A stretch of 64,000 bases of DNA from Pelagibacteraceae bacterium AG-404-P08 (lineage in GTDB: Bacteria > Pseudomonadota > Alphaproteobacteria > HIMB59): contig QCJF01000007.1 of assembly GCA_003216195.1 (NCBI GenBank), positions 30,414-94,413 of the forward strand, written 5' to 3'. Under the pieces are notes generated by a model. That model saw only the letters and a list, made by a program, of their open reading frames with translations. It was not told the DNA's origin and did not search any database. Below, piece after piece: positions 9,222 through 18,623 of this stretch (the first letter of the stretch is position 1; each line of letters starts with the position of its first letter). A program made the translations under genes and the position numbers.

Positions 9222-10227
9222 CGAATAAAACTTTTATAACTTTAGAAGGGTTTATAGAGCCAACTACTGAATTTTTATCATCAACAACTTTAATAATTTC
9301 TTTACTATTTAAAATTTTTTCTGCTACGGTTTCTATAATATCATCTTTTTTAACAGCTATTTCTCCGGAGGCATGTGGATCAGAGGCATCCATGATTGAC
9401 TCTATCTTCAATACTTTTTCACGAGGGACATCCTCAGTAAATTTCCTAACATAGTCAGTAGCAGGATTTAAAACTATATTATCTGGTTTATCTAATTGTT
9501 CTATTATTCCATCTTTCATAATAGCTATTCTGTCAGCAAGCCTCAATGCTTCGTCAAAGTCATGAGTGACAAACATAATTGTTTTATTCAAAACAGACTG
9601 GAGTCTCAAAAACTCGTCTTGCATTTCTTTTCTAATTAGAGGATCAAGCGCGGAGAAAGGCTCATCTAAAAACCAAATATCAGGTTCAACTGCTAATGAC
9701 CGCGCAATTCCAACTCTTTGTTGCTGTCCACCAGAGAGTTCTCTTGGAAAGTAATTTTCTCTACCCTTTAGGCCTACAAGCTCAACCATTTCAAGTGCTT
9801 TATGAATACTATTTTCAGTAGTGACTCCTTTTACTTGAAGCGGAAAAGCAATATTTTCTAAAACTGTTTTATGTGGAAGAAGAGCGAAATTTTGAAATAC
9901 CATTCCCATCTTTTCTCTTCTTAGTTCGATTAATTGCTTATTATTCATTAAGCAAATATCCTCACCATCAATTAAAATTTTACCAGAAGTTGCGTCTGTT
10001 AATCTAGATATACACCTTAGTAATGTTGATTTTCCTGATCCGGAGAGACCCATAACTACAAGCATTTCTCCCTGATTTACATCAAAAGAAGCATTGTTAA
10101 CTCCAACTATGCACCCTGCTTCTTGAAATTTTTTGGCGTCTACATTCCCTCCACTTTCAGATAAAAGTGTCTGAGCGTTATTACCAAAAATTTTATAGAC
10201 AGATGAACAGCTAATAGTTGGTGACAT
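9214..10227 (-). CDS. tmoV: TMAO ABC transporter, ATP-binding subunit
   Basis: 337 residues with all ABC motifs: Walker A GLSGSGKST at 60-68, signature LSGGQQQ at 164-170, Walker B IWFLDEP at 184-190, and the switch histidine H222 (THDFDEAL). A C-terminal extension ending in a CBS-like stretch (KVVDDKNSVVGSINPSKVIK) is as in ProV/OpuAA. It is cytoplasmic and energises TMAO or betaine uptake. It sits between tmoX, from which it is separated by a hairpin, and tmoW, which it overlaps. Confidence 0.88.
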   Translation of the reverse strand: MSPTISCSSVYKIFGNNAQTLLSESGGNVDAKKFQEAGCIVGVNNASFDVNQGEMLVVMGLSGSGKSTLLRCISRLTDATSGKILIDGEDICLMNNKQLIELRREKMGMVFQNFALLPHKTVLENIAFPLQVKGVTTENSIHKALEMVELVGLKGRENYFPRELSGGQQQRVGIARSLAVEPDIWFLDEPFSALDPLIRKEMQDEFLRLQSVLNKTIMFVTHDFDEALRLADRIAIMKDGIIEQLDKPDNIVLNPATDYVRKFTEDVPREKVLKIESIMDASDPHASGEIAVKKDDIIETVAEKILNSKEIIKVVDDKNSVVGSINPSKVIKVLFGG

Positions 10228-10253
10228 AAATTAATCTTTCCTAAAATAAAATA

Positions 10254-10281
10254 AATTCCCCCCTCAAAAGAGGGAGGAATT
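10254..10281 (-). terminator. Hairpin between tmoX and tmoV (partial terminator / processing stem)
   Basis: A 12-bp inverted repeat, AATTCCCCCCTC / GAGGGAGGAATT on the plus strand, with one mismatch and a 4-base loop. It is unusually G+C-rich for this DNA. In the transcript (minus strand) it follows the tmoX stop by 13 bases and is followed by a T-rich run. A stem between a binding-protein gene and its transporter genes usually lets the first gene be expressed more strongly. The structure is seen directly; the function is inferred. Confidence 0.65.
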
Positions 10282-10294
10282 CAAATTAGAAATA

Positions 10295-11236
10295 TTACTT
10301 CATAAATAGATCGATTTGATCTCTATTATTTGCAATATATGCAGTTGCAGCTTCAGCATGAGTCATGCCTTCGTTGTCAACGTAGTTTGCCATTTCACCG
10401 ATGTTAGGTGCTGTAAATTCCATTTTTGTATAGAACTTATATGCAGATGTATGAGTGATTGGGAACTTAATGTGAGCAGCTTTTTTAAGCCAACCTTTTG
10501 GAGAACCACAACCAGTAGTCTCTAAAGAACCACCTTGTTCTAGTCTACATCCCTCAAAGTATGGAGGAAATTCAATGAAAGTAAAACCAGCTGCATCTGT
10601 GAAGTTTGGAGACCAGTTAAAGATAATTGTGCCTCTTCCTTCTTTTTTAGCTGCTTCTAATTCAGCCCATAATGCATCTGCAGTACCTGCAAATTTTACC
10701 ATCCATAAATCATCTATACCAAGACCTTTAAGTCTGTTAGGCATAACTTCTGTGTGCCACTCATAAGGACCTTCTAACCATCTACCTTTACCTTCAGAGT
10801 CTGGTGTTGCAAAGTTTGCTGCACACTCTGGAGATTTAAGTGCTTCCCAGCTTGGAAGACCAGGACATAATCCATCTTCGATTACCCAGTTAGGAACGCC
10901 CATTTCTTCAAAAGTAATAAGGTCGTGACTTCCAGCATCAATTAATCCCCCTTTATCCATAGCTTCATAAAAAGGCAGAGCCATTGTTGACTCCCAAGTT
11001 TCGTGAGCAACGTGAAGTTCACCTACTCTGACAGCTTCATATCTTGTTGCTGACTCAGCAGGGACTAATTCTACATCATAACCAAGCTCTTCAAAAGCTT
11101 GTGCCATAACGTTAGCCATAACGATTTGGCTTGACCAGTTTAGAACTGGAATTCTAATCGGGTCTGCTGCTTTTGCTACAGTTGTAAAACCAGCAAACAG
11201 GACTAGAGCGTAAAATAATGAAATAAATTTTTTCAT
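10295..11236 (-). CDS. tmoX: TMAO ABC transporter, periplasmic substrate-binding protein
   Basis: 313 residues with a clear Sec signal peptide (MKKFISLFYALVLFAGFTTVAKA, predicted cleavage after residue 23) followed by an OpuAC/ProX-type binding domain. Several Trp residues that could form an aromatic cage for a quaternary amine are visible (LNWSSQ, HETWEST, NWVIED, IFNWSPN). It is the first gene of tmoX-tmoV-tmoW-tdm-gcvT-like, with a strong ribosome site (AGGAGGAG). The palindromic motif shared with the tmm promoter lies about 73 bp upstream. Substrate assignment (TMAO rather than betaine or choline) relies on the operon. Confidence 0.85.
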   Translation of the reverse strand: MKKFISLFYALVLFAGFTTVAKAADPIRIPVLNWSSQIVMANVMAQAFEELGYDVELVPAESATRYEAVRVGELHVAHETWESTMALPFYEAMDKGGLIDAGSHDLITFEEMGVPNWVIEDGLCPGLPSWEALKSPECAANFATPDSEGKGRWLEGPYEWHTEVMPNRLKGLGIDDLWMVKFAGTADALWAELEAAKKEGRGTIIFNWSPNFTDAAGFTFIEFPPYFEGCRLEQGGSLETTGCGSPKGWLKKAAHIKFPITHTSAYKFYTKMEFTAPNIGEMANYVDNEGMTHAEAATAYIANNRDQIDLFMK

Positions 11237-11308
11237 TTACTCCTCCTATATCTATTATAATAGTAATTGTAATATAGGGCATAAGACAACAAGGTTGAAG
11301 CCTTAAAA

Positions 11309-11326
11309 TCCATAATATGAAACAAC
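11309..11326. promoter_or_regulatory. Second copy of the soxB-tmm operator motif, upstream of tmoX
   Basis: TCCATAATATGAAACAAC is identical over 18 bases to 1982-1999. It lies in the divergent alr-tmoX gap, with the CATAATATG core central. The copy contains an in-frame ATG for alr at 11317, which argues that alr really starts further in. Shared control of tmm/sox and tmo by one regulator is the simplest inference. Confidence 0.6.
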
Positions 11327-11361
11327 TAGTCTTTAAAAAAAACCAAAAAATCAATAAAAAA

Positions 11362-12405
11362 ATGATTTTTGTGAGCAAAGAAAATCTGTCGCATAATTAC
11401 AGGCAAATCGACAAATTGTCAGGTAATTCAAAGATTATAAGTGTAATAAAAGGTGATGGTTATGGGCACGGCCTTTTGGAATGTTGTAAAATATTAAAAA
11501 CGAATAAGTGTAAAGATTTTTATGTTGCTAGGTTAGATGATGCTATCAAGCTGAGAGAAAATTTTAAGAATATAAATATTTACTTGTTATCGGGTGTGAT
11601 TTCAAACAATGATTTAAAAGAAATAAAAAAATATAAAATAATTCCTATTATAAATAATGTCGATCAATTATCTTTATTAAAAACTTCACAAAAACTCAAG
11701 TACGTTTTGCATATTGATACTGGAATGAATCGTCTCGGATTGCAGTCAAGCGAACTTGAAAAATATTCAAATTTAATCGATAAAAAGAATATTATTTTTT
11801 TAATGTCTCACCTATCTTCTGCAGATGATTTAAAAAAAAATGAGTCAAGTAAACAATTAAATAAACTTATTGACCTAAATAAAAATTTTAATTTACCTCT
11901 AAGCATAGCTAATTCATCTGGAATTTTTTTGGGAAAGCAATATCATTTAAATTATGTAAGACCTGGAAAAAGTCTATACGGAATTAATCCTTTCTATAAA
12001 AAAAGATTTAACTTAAGACAGGTTATGAGTATTTACTCACCTATATTACAAGTTCAAAATGTCAGAAAAGGAAATTCAATTGGCTACAGCCAAACTTATA
12101 AACTTAAAAGAGACTTAAAAGTTGCAACAATAGATTTTGGTTACTCTGATGGATTTCTTAGAAGCGGAAGCAATAAAGCTTCAGTTTATATAGATAAATT
12201 TCAATGTAGAATTTTAGGAAGAGTTTCAATGGATTTGATCACGATTGATGTGTCTAAAGTTCCCAATAACAAATTGTATCTGGGCAAACCTGTAGAAATA
12301 ATTGGATGTAATCAACGATATGAGAGAATTGCATACGAAACTGGGACTAATGAACACGAGATTTTAATTTCTTTAGGCAGGAACTTAAGAAAAGTATATA
12401 TATAA
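11362..12405 (+). CDS. alr: Alanine racemase
   Basis: 347 residues from the ATG at 11362. An upstream in-frame ATG at 11317 would add 15 Lys-rich residues and lies inside the repeated operator motif, so it is less likely; neither start has a clear ribosome site. The PLP lysine is in VIKGDGYGHG (about residue 30) and the second catalytic region is SIGYSQTYKL. The fold continues with RPGKSLYGINP and GRVSMDLITIDV, typical of Alr. It interconverts L- and D-alanine for peptidoglycan. The acyl-CoA dehydrogenase gene follows after 3 bases. Confidence 0.9.
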   Translation: MIFVSKENLSHNYRQIDKLSGNSKIISVIKGDGYGHGLLECCKILKTNKCKDFYVARLDDAIKLRENFKNINIYLLSGVISNNDLKEIKKYKIIPIINNVDQLSLLKTSQKLKYVLHIDTGMNRLGLQSSELEKYSNLIDKKNIIFLMSHLSSADDLKKNESSKQLNKLIDLNKNFNLPLSIANSSGIFLGKQYHLNYVRPGKSLYGINPFYKKRFNLRQVMSIYSPILQVQNVRKGNSIGYSQTYKLKRDLKVATIDFGYSDGFLRSGSNKASVYIDKFQCRILGRVSMDLITIDVSKVPNNKLYLGKPVEIIGCNQRYERIAYETGTNEHEILISLGRNLRKVYI

Positions 12406-12408
12406 GTC

Positions 12409-14172
12409 ATGTACGAGGCTCCAATTAAAGATTTAAATTTTGTAATTAAAAATCTTATAGATTTAGGCAAACTAAATAAAGTTAGTGATTATTCTGAATT
12501 CTCTGATGATTTAGTTGAAGCTGTTCTTGAAGAGGCAGGAAAAATAGCTTCTGAAGTGTTAGACCCTTGTAACCTTTCAGGAGACCATGAGGGCTCAAAA
12601 AGACTCGATAATGGTGAAGTCGTAACTCCTAAAGGCTACAAAGAAGCTTATGAGAGTTTAAGAGATGGTGGGTGGTTTGGCTTAGAGGCCAAAGAAAAAT
12701 TTGGTGGTCAACAGATACCAGTAACTTTATCTGCCGCTGTTAATGAGATTTGGCATAGTTCTAATATGTCATTGGCGCTTTGCCACCTATTAACACAAGG
12801 TCTGATATATGCTTTACAAAAATCAGCATCAGAAGATCAAAAAAGCTTTTATATACCAAAATTAGCATCAGGTCATTGGACAGGTACAATGAATTTAACT
12901 GAACCACAATCCGGAACAGACCTGTCTACGATTAAAACTAAAGCTATAAAAGAAAATGGTCATTATAAAATTTATGGACAAAAAATTTATATTACCTATG
13001 GGGAACATGATTTATCTGAGAATATTATTCATTTGGTTTTAGCAAGAACACCTGAAGCGCCAGAGGGTAATAAAGGTATTTCTGTTTTTCTTGTTCCTAA
13101 ATTTATTCCAAATGATGACGGCAGTATTGGCAAAAAAAATGATGTAACCTGCTTGTCTATTGAAAAAAAACTTGGTGTTAAAGGTTCTCCTACTGCAGTT
13201 TTACAGTTTGGTGAAAAAGATGGAGCAATTGGTTATTTGGTTGGAGAAGAAAATCAGGGTTTAAATATCATGTTCGAAATGATGAACCATGCAAGGTTCT
13301 CAGTTGGAGTACAAGGACTTGCTGTTTCTGAAAGAGCTTATCAACAATCTAAAATGTATGCCTTTGATAGAGTTCAAGGAGTTCCAATTGATGGTCAGAA
13401 AGGCGATCCTATTATTCATCACCCTGATGTGCTTCGATTGTCCTCGACCATGAAATCTGAAATCGAAGCTATGAGAGCTCTTGCGATTTATGGAGCTTTT
13501 GCTTTGGATATGACTAAGTCAGATGAGAGTGAATATTGGGAAACAAAATCATCTTTAATGATACCTATTATTAAAGGGTGGTTGACTGAAAGGTCACTTG
13601 AGATTACATCAAATGCTATTCAAATTCATGGTGGTATGGGTTTTATTGAAGAAACAGGTATCGCACAACATTATAGAGATGCTAGAATTCTCCCCATATA
13701 CGAGGGCACAACTGCAATTCAAGCAAATGATTTAGTTTTTAGGAAGACGCTTCGAGACAATGGTAAAAGCATATTAGAATTAATTGATGAAATTAAAACT
13801 GATACAGAAGCATCTGCGAGTTCAGATCGATTAAAAGAGTTATGTAAAAAAATGGATAGTTCAATTGACTCTGCAAAAAAAGTTGTTGAGCACATTGTTT
13901 CTACATCTAACAATAAAAAAAGACCTGCTGTATCGAGTGTAAATTATTTAATGATGTTAGGTTATATTTTTGGAGGTTGGATGATGATTAAAACTGCCAA
14001 AAAATCACTTGAATTAAAAGATAAAGGTGAAATTGATAATGAATTTCTGGACGCAAAAATAGCTACATCAAGCATTTATGTATCAAGTATTTTGCCAAAA
14101 ATTGATAGTTTAGCTTCCATAATTTTACATGGTGATGAGGATGTTTTAGCTATGAAGCATCAATGGTTGTAG
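12409..14172 (+). CDS. Long-type acyl-CoA dehydrogenase (DmdC-like)
   Basis: 587 residues, the long acyl-CoA dehydrogenase type with an extra C-terminal helical domain. MNLTEPQSGTDLS and the C-terminal IQIHGGMGF are FAD/substrate-site motifs, and E432 in IYEGTTAIQ is the expected catalytic base. Length, N-terminal sequence and catalytic-Glu position resemble DmdC, the 3-methylmercaptopropionyl-CoA dehydrogenase of DMSP breakdown, but other fatty acyl-CoA dehydrogenases share this form. Electrons would go to the ETF encoded just downstream. No dmdB or dmdD is visible and the nearby GcvT protein is not canonical DmdA, so I leave the symbol blank. Confidence 0.85.
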   Translation: MYEAPIKDLNFVIKNLIDLGKLNKVSDYSEFSDDLVEAVLEEAGKIASEVLDPCNLSGDHEGSKRLDNGEVVTPKGYKEAYESLRDGGWFGLEAKEKFGGQQIPVTLSAAVNEIWHSSNMSLALCHLLTQGLIYALQKSASEDQKSFYIPKLASGHWTGTMNLTEPQSGTDLSTIKTKAIKENGHYKIYGQKIYITYGEHDLSENIIHLVLARTPEAPEGNKGISVFLVPKFIPNDDGSIGKKNDVTCLSIEKKLGVKGSPTAVLQFGEKDGAIGYLVGEENQGLNIMFEMMNHARFSVGVQGLAVSERAYQQSKMYAFDRVQGVPIDGQKGDPIIHHPDVLRLSSTMKSEIEAMRALAIYGAFALDMTKSDESEYWETKSSLMIPIIKGWLTERSLEITSNAIQIHGGMGFIEETGIAQHYRDARILPIYEGTTAIQANDLVFRKTLRDNGKSILELIDEIKTDTEASASSDRLKELCKKMDSSIDSAKKVVEHIVSTSNNKKRPAVSSVNYLMMLGYIFGGWMMIKTAKKSLELKDKGEIDNEFLDAKIATSSIYVSSILPKIDSLASIILHGDEDVLAMKHQWL

Positions 14173-14173
14173 T

Positions 14174-14665
14174 TTGGAAAAATTTAAAAATAAATTAAGT
14201 AATTTTTTTAGTTGGCTTTCAAAGGCAGAATTAGTTGAGTTAGACTCAGTGGATACTAGCGAAGATCCAATCAGACCAGACATTGATAATGAATTTCGCA
14301 CCTCGTATGGCCGCAAGATTTATGGATTAAAATCTAATGAAGATGTCGAAGGGTTTATTTGTCTAGCATTCTGTAACGATGTACCACAAACAATGAAAGA
14401 ATTAGACTTAATGAGCAAAAATGCTTTTCATGAAAAAAACGCAAACATTGCTGTAGCCTATACTGTTTGGTCAAGAAAAAGAGGAGCAGGTAAACAAACT
14501 ATTTTTACAACAAAAAAGCTTGTTAAAGATGAGATGAAAAATATAGATCGCTTTATCACACTTTCTCCTTTAACACCTATTGCAACACATTTTCACATAA
14601 AGCATGGTGCTAAATTAGTAAATATAAATGCAACTTCGCAAAACTTTGAATACGACTTTAATTAG
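14174..14665 (+). CDS. Conserved protein, possible GNAT-like fold
   Basis: 163 residues starting at a TTG one base after the acyl-CoA dehydrogenase stop; no better start is visible. It is soluble with no signal peptide or membrane segment. The C-terminal part (YTVWSRKRGAGKQ, then LSPLTPIATHFHIKHGA) recalls the GNAT-like region of malonyl-CoA decarboxylase-type proteins, but I do not recognise the family with confidence. Its stop overlaps the ETF-QO stop on the opposite strand. The one-base spacing suggests it is translated with the acyl-CoA dehydrogenase. Confidence 0.6.
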   Translation: MEKFKNKLSNFFSWLSKAELVELDSVDTSEDPIRPDIDNEFRTSYGRKIYGLKSNEDVEGFICLAFCNDVPQTMKELDLMSKNAFHEKNANIAVAYTVWSRKRGAGKQTIFTTKKLVKDEMKNIDRFITLSPLTPIATHFHIKHGAKLVNINATSQNFEYDFN

Positions 14666-16299
14666 GTCCCAGAGTAAATAGGTCCACCCCCACCCTCAGG
14701 AGTTACCCACTCAATATTTTGAGAAGGTTCTTTAATATCGCATGTCTTACAATGAATACAATTTTGAGAATTAATTTTTAAAATTTTTTTTTGAAGATCA
14801 TTATCAAATTCAACTTCATACACACCTGCAGGGCAATACCTTTGGGCAGGTTCATCGTATTCTTCAATAGTAAAATTAGTTGACAGATCTTTATCATTAA
14901 GTAACAAATGGTTAGGTTGATCATCTGCGTGGTTAGTTCCTGATAGATAAACTGAGCTGGGTTTATCAAAAGTAATAACACCATCATATTTAGGATAGGT
15001 AATTTTTTTTGCTTTTTTAGCTGGGATCAAAGATTCATGATCAGCGTGCTTATGTTGAAGGGTAAAGGGAAGTTTACCTCCAAATATTTTTTGATCTAAT
15101 CCAGTAAAAATCATTGCAGGTATCAGGCCCCATTGAAAACTGGGCTTTACATTTCTTGCTTTGTATAATTCTTCAAATACCCATGAGTTTTTAAATTTTG
15201 ACTCATACTCTGACAGTTCTTTATTGCTATTTATGTGATCATTTATGACTTCTGCAGCAATTATTCCACTTTTCATTGCGGTATGTGATCCTTTAATTTT
15301 TGGCATATTTAGAGTTCCTGCATCACATCCTATCAACAATGCCCCAGGCATATACATTTGTGGAAGGCTCTGCAATCCTCCCTCTATTAGAGCTCTTGCC
15401 CCATAAGAAATTCTTTTACCACCATCTAATAATTTTTTGATATCAGGGTGAGTTTTAAACTGTTGAAATTCATCATAAGGAGAAAGGTATGGATTCTTAT
15501 AATCCAAACCGATTACGTAACCTAGGTATATTTGATTATTTTCAGCATGATAACAAAAACTACCTCCATATGTATCACTTTCAAGAGGCCATCCCACACT
15601 ATGTGAAACTTTACCAAGTTTATGATTTTCAGAGTTGATCTCCCAAATTTCTTTAAAGCCTATACCGTATTGTTGAGGAGATTTGTTGTTGGAGTCTAAA
15701 TTAAATTTTTTAAGAACCTCTTTCCCCAGGTGACCTCTACATCCCTCTGATAAAACTGTAACTTTACCTTTGATATTAATCCCAGGTTCATAATTATCTT
15801 TAGGTTTAAAATCTTTGTCTAAACCCATATCACCTGTTTGAACACCAACTACCTTTTGATCATTATCATAAAGTAATTTACTAGCTGCAAATCCTGGAAA
15901 AATCTCTACTCCTAAGTTTTCGGCAAATTCACCTAACCATTTACAAAGATTAGATAAGCTAATTATGTAATTTCCATGATTTTTTAAAACATTTGGTAAA
16001 AAAAAGTTTGGCACCTTCATGCTTTTAGTTTTTGTATAAAATAAAAAATCTTCTGATGTTACTGATGTTTTGATTGGACTATTAAGTTCTTTCCAATTTG
16101 GAATGAGTTCATCTAAAGCCTTAGTTTCAAAAACATTACCACTTAAAATATGAGCACCGACTTCAGATGCTTTTTCTAGTAAACAAATAGACAAATTCGT
16201 ATCGAGTTGTTTTAGTTTAATTGCTGTTGATAGACCAGCTGGACCAGCTCCAACTATTACCACATCGTAATTTAATTCTTCTCTCTGCACTTCGCTCAT
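14662..16299 (-). CDS. Electron-transfer flavoprotein:ubiquinone oxidoreductase
   Basis: 545 residues, the usual ETF-QO size. The FAD motif GAGPAG is at 17-22, GNVFETKALDELIP follows, and a C-terminal [4Fe-4S] site has C489, C514, C517 and C520 (CPAG ... CIHCKTC). It is a monotopic membrane protein passing electrons from reduced ETF to ubiquinone. It sits next to etfA/etfB and close to an acyl-CoA dehydrogenase and a dimethylglycine dehydrogenase, both of which typically reduce ETF. Confidence 0.95.
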   Translation of the reverse strand: MSEVQREELNYDVVIVGAGPAGLSTAIKLKQLDTNLSICLLEKASEVGAHILSGNVFETKALDELIPNWKELNSPIKTSVTSEDFLFYTKTKSMKVPNFFLPNVLKNHGNYIISLSNLCKWLGEFAENLGVEIFPGFAASKLLYDNDQKVVGVQTGDMGLDKDFKPKDNYEPGINIKGKVTVLSEGCRGHLGKEVLKKFNLDSNNKSPQQYGIGFKEIWEINSENHKLGKVSHSVGWPLESDTYGGSFCYHAENNQIYLGYVIGLDYKNPYLSPYDEFQQFKTHPDIKKLLDGGKRISYGARALIEGGLQSLPQMYMPGALLIGCDAGTLNMPKIKGSHTAMKSGIIAAEVINDHINSNKELSEYESKFKNSWVFEELYKARNVKPSFQWGLIPAMIFTGLDQKIFGGKLPFTLQHKHADHESLIPAKKAKKITYPKYDGVITFDKPSSVYLSGTNHADDQPNHLLLNDKDLSTNFTIEEYDEPAQRYCPAGVYEVEFDNDLQKKILKINSQNCIHCKTCDIKEPSQNIEWVTPEGGGGPIYSGT

Positions 16300-16321
16300 A
16301 ATATTGATTATATATTAAATA

Positions 16322-17275
16322 TTACGATTCTATCTGATTAAGTAGATCTAACTCTTTAATAATTTCAGGTATTGCTTGAAATAAATCCGAAGAAAGTCCG
16401 TAGTCAGCTATATTAAATATTGGTGCCTCTAAATCCTTATTAATAGCGACTATGACTTTACTTTCTTTCATACCCGCTAAATGCTGTATTGCACCTGATA
16501 TACCTACGGCAATATAAAGCTCAGGGGCAACCATTTTACCAGTTTGTCCGACTTGGTATTCATTGCCAATATATCCTGAGTCAACAGCAGCTCTCGACGC
16601 TCCAACAGCTGCATTAAGTTTATCAGCTAAATCATATAAAAGTTTGAAATTATCAGAGTTTTCTAGTCCTCTACCTCCAGATACAACCACTCGAGCATTA
16701 CCCAATTCAGGTCTGTCACTCTTTGATACTTCTCTACTTACAAATGTTGTTTTAACCTCTGAGTCAATGAAATTAATATTTTCTACAGCAGCATCACCAC
16801 CTGCTTCTTCACATTTTTCGAAAGAAGTGGGCCTGACAGTCATTAAATTAATTTTTTGATCAGTTTGAACATAAGAAATAGCGTTTCCCGCGTAAATAGG
16901 TCTGATAAAAGTATCTTCGGACTCTATGCCTATTATATCACTTATTTGCGTGACATCTAACTGAGCAGATACTCTAGGTAGCAGGTTTTTTCCAAATGTA
17001 CTAGAGGGTGCTAAAATGTGTGAATAGTTTTCAGCTAAATTAGAAATTATAGGAGATGATAATTCTGGTATTTGATTTTCTAATTTCTCATGATCACAAA
17101 TAATTACTTTTTTCACTAATTGTATTGATTTTGAACTTTTAGCAAGATCTTCAATTTTATTCCCTAAAATTAAAAGATGAATATCTTCGCTTAATTTTTC
17201 GGCAGCACTAATAGTATTAAGAGTTGATGATTTTAAATTTTTGTTATCATGTTCCGCTATTACAAGTACAGACAT
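16322..17275 (-). CDS. etfA: Electron transfer flavoprotein alpha subunit
   Basis: 317 residues. The conserved C-terminal FAD domain is clear ([48 protein letters not shown]). With EtfB it forms the soluble electron carrier between flavoprotein dehydrogenases and ETF-QO. It starts immediately after the etfB stop and lies 22 bases upstream of the ETF-QO gene, forming etfB-etfA-etfQO. Confidence 0.95.
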   Translation of the reverse strand: MSVLVIAEHDNKNLKSSTLNTISAAEKLSEDIHLLILGNKIEDLAKSSKSIQLVKKVIICDHEKLENQIPELSSPIISNLAENYSHILAPSSTFGKNLLPRVSAQLDVTQISDIIGIESEDTFIRPIYAGNAISYVQTDQKINLMTVRPTSFEKCEEAGGDAAVENINFIDSEVKTTFVSREVSKSDRPELGNARVVVSGGRGLENSDNFKLLYDLADKLNAAVGASRAAVDSGYIGNEYQVGQTGKMVAPELYIAVGISGAIQHLAGMKESKVIVAINKDLEAPIFNIADYGLSSDLFQAIPEIIKELDLLNQIES

Positions 17276-18025
17276 TTAAATTACTTTTGCCTCGTATTTT
17301 AGTTTTTGAACCAATTCTTTAACATCATTAACCATAATCCCTGCTTTTCTTTTTGGAGGCTCAATTACTTTTAAAGTTTTAATTTTTGATGATGTATCAA
17401 TTCCAAGAGTGTCAATATCAATTGTCTCAAGAGGTTTTTTTTTAGCCTTCATTATATTTGGAAGAGAGGCAAACCTTGGTGTGTTTAATCTTAAATCACA
17501 TGTTAAAACAGCTGGAAGTGAAGTTTCTAGGTTTTCAATACCTTCATCTATCTCCCTTGATATAAAAACTTTATTATTTTCAATTTTTAAATTTGAAATA
17601 AAACATCCTTGTGGCCAATTTAATAATGCAGATAAAATCTGACCTGTTTGATTTGAGTCATCATCTATAGCTTGTTTGCCCATTAAAACGAGATCTGGTT
17701 TTTCTTTATCAATAATTATTTTAAGTGTTTTAGCAACTGCTAATGGCTCTAAAGAGTTTTGACTCTTAACCAATATAGACCTATCAATTCCCATAGCCAT
17801 GGATGTTCTTAAAACATCTTGGGATTTATCATCTCCAATTGATACAGATATTATCTCATTTGCAAGACCCTGTTCCTTAAGCTTTACTGCCTCTTCAATG
17901 GCATTTTCATCTGGTGGGTTAACAGACATTTTAACATTTTGGGTTTCTACTCCACTATTGTCGCTTTTTACTCTAATCTGCACTTTGTAATCAACGACCC
18001 TTTTAACAGCAACTAAAACTTTCAT
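17276..18025 (-). CDS. etfB: Electron transfer flavoprotein beta subunit
   Basis: 249 residues with the EtfB pattern: MKVLVAVKRVVDY start, NPPDENAIEEAVKLKE, AMGIDRSILV and GKQAIDDDSNQTGQILSALL. It carries AMP and docks with dehydrogenases. It is the first gene of etfB-etfA-etfQO and its stop directly abuts etfA. It probably accepts electrons from the dimethylglycine/sarcosine dehydrogenase at 18.6-21.0 kb. Confidence 0.95.
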   Translation of the reverse strand: MKVLVAVKRVVDYKVQIRVKSDNSGVETQNVKMSVNPPDENAIEEAVKLKEQGLANEIISVSIGDDKSQDVLRTSMAMGIDRSILVKSQNSLEPLAVAKTLKIIIDKEKPDLVLMGKQAIDDDSNQTGQILSALLNWPQGCFISNLKIENNKVFISREIDEGIENLETSLPAVLTCDLRLNTPRFASLPNIMKAKKKPLETIDIDTLGIDTSSKIKTLKVIEPPKRKAGIMVNDVKELVQKLKYEAKVI

Positions 18026-18077
18026 TTGAATTCCAATAAAATAAACTAAGTTAAATAACTTACAAGATCCAAAAACT

Positions 18078-18623
18078 ATGACAAATATTAAGAAGAGGAA
18101 GATCTATAAAAACATTTATGAATTATTTATTAAATATACTAATAAACTTGATTTTAAAGAGGTAAGAGAAAACTACATTTATAATGGAAATAGTGTCTCA
18201 GCTATTTGTTTTAATAAACAAGATCAAGTTTTTTATTTCATAAGACAGATGAGACCAAATTATTTTTTTAATAAATTTTCACCCTACCCTCTGGAAATAG
18301 TAGCTGGTGGGATTAACAAGAAAGAATCAAGTAGACAAGCTATTATTAGAGAAATTAAAGAGGAACTTGGTGTCAAACCTATTTCGGTAAAAAAGTTGGA
18401 GTCACTTATTATTGCTCCAGATATTTTAGAAGAAATTACTGATATCTATCTTGCATACATACCTAGAGTTACAAACTTTAAAATTTTTAATCCTAATGAG
18501 GGAGAATATATAAAGGTAATCCCGATGAAAAAAAAACAAATTTTAGAGATTTTAAATACAAATAAAACACAAAATATTGTTACAAAATACGCTTTTTTAA
18601 AAATAAAAGAGCTTAAGATTTAA
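18078..18623 (+). CDS. Nudix hydrolase (ADP-ribose pyrophosphatase type)
   Basis: 181 residues with a full Nudix box: GGINKKESSRQ from 77, REIKEELG at 91-98. The arrangement with PLEIVAGGI before the box is that of ADP-ribose/nucleoside-diphosphate-sugar pyrophosphatases of the NudF/TrgB group. The substrate is not certain. It ends in an 11-base overlap with the convergent dehydrogenase gene. Confidence 0.8.
   Translation: MTNIKKRKIYKNIYELFIKYTNKLDFKEVRENYIYNGNSVSAICFNKQDQVFYFIRQMRPNYFFNKFSPYPLEIVAGGINKKESSRQAIIREIKEELGVKPISVKKLESLIIAPDILEEITDIYLAYIPRVTNFKIFNPNEGEYIKVIPMKKKQILEILNTNKTQNIVTKYAFLKIKELKI

Noticed and set aside
11317..11361. Upstream ATG as start of alanine racemase
   Set aside because: It lies inside the 18-base repeat shared with the tmm promoter and would add a Lys-rich extension not typical of Alr.
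3608..14172. DMSP demethylation pathway (dmdA plus dmdC)
   Set aside because: The GcvT-family protein lacks the DmdA-type GWSKQGG stretch, and the acyl-CoA dehydrogenase is only DmdC-like; no dmdB or dmdD is present.
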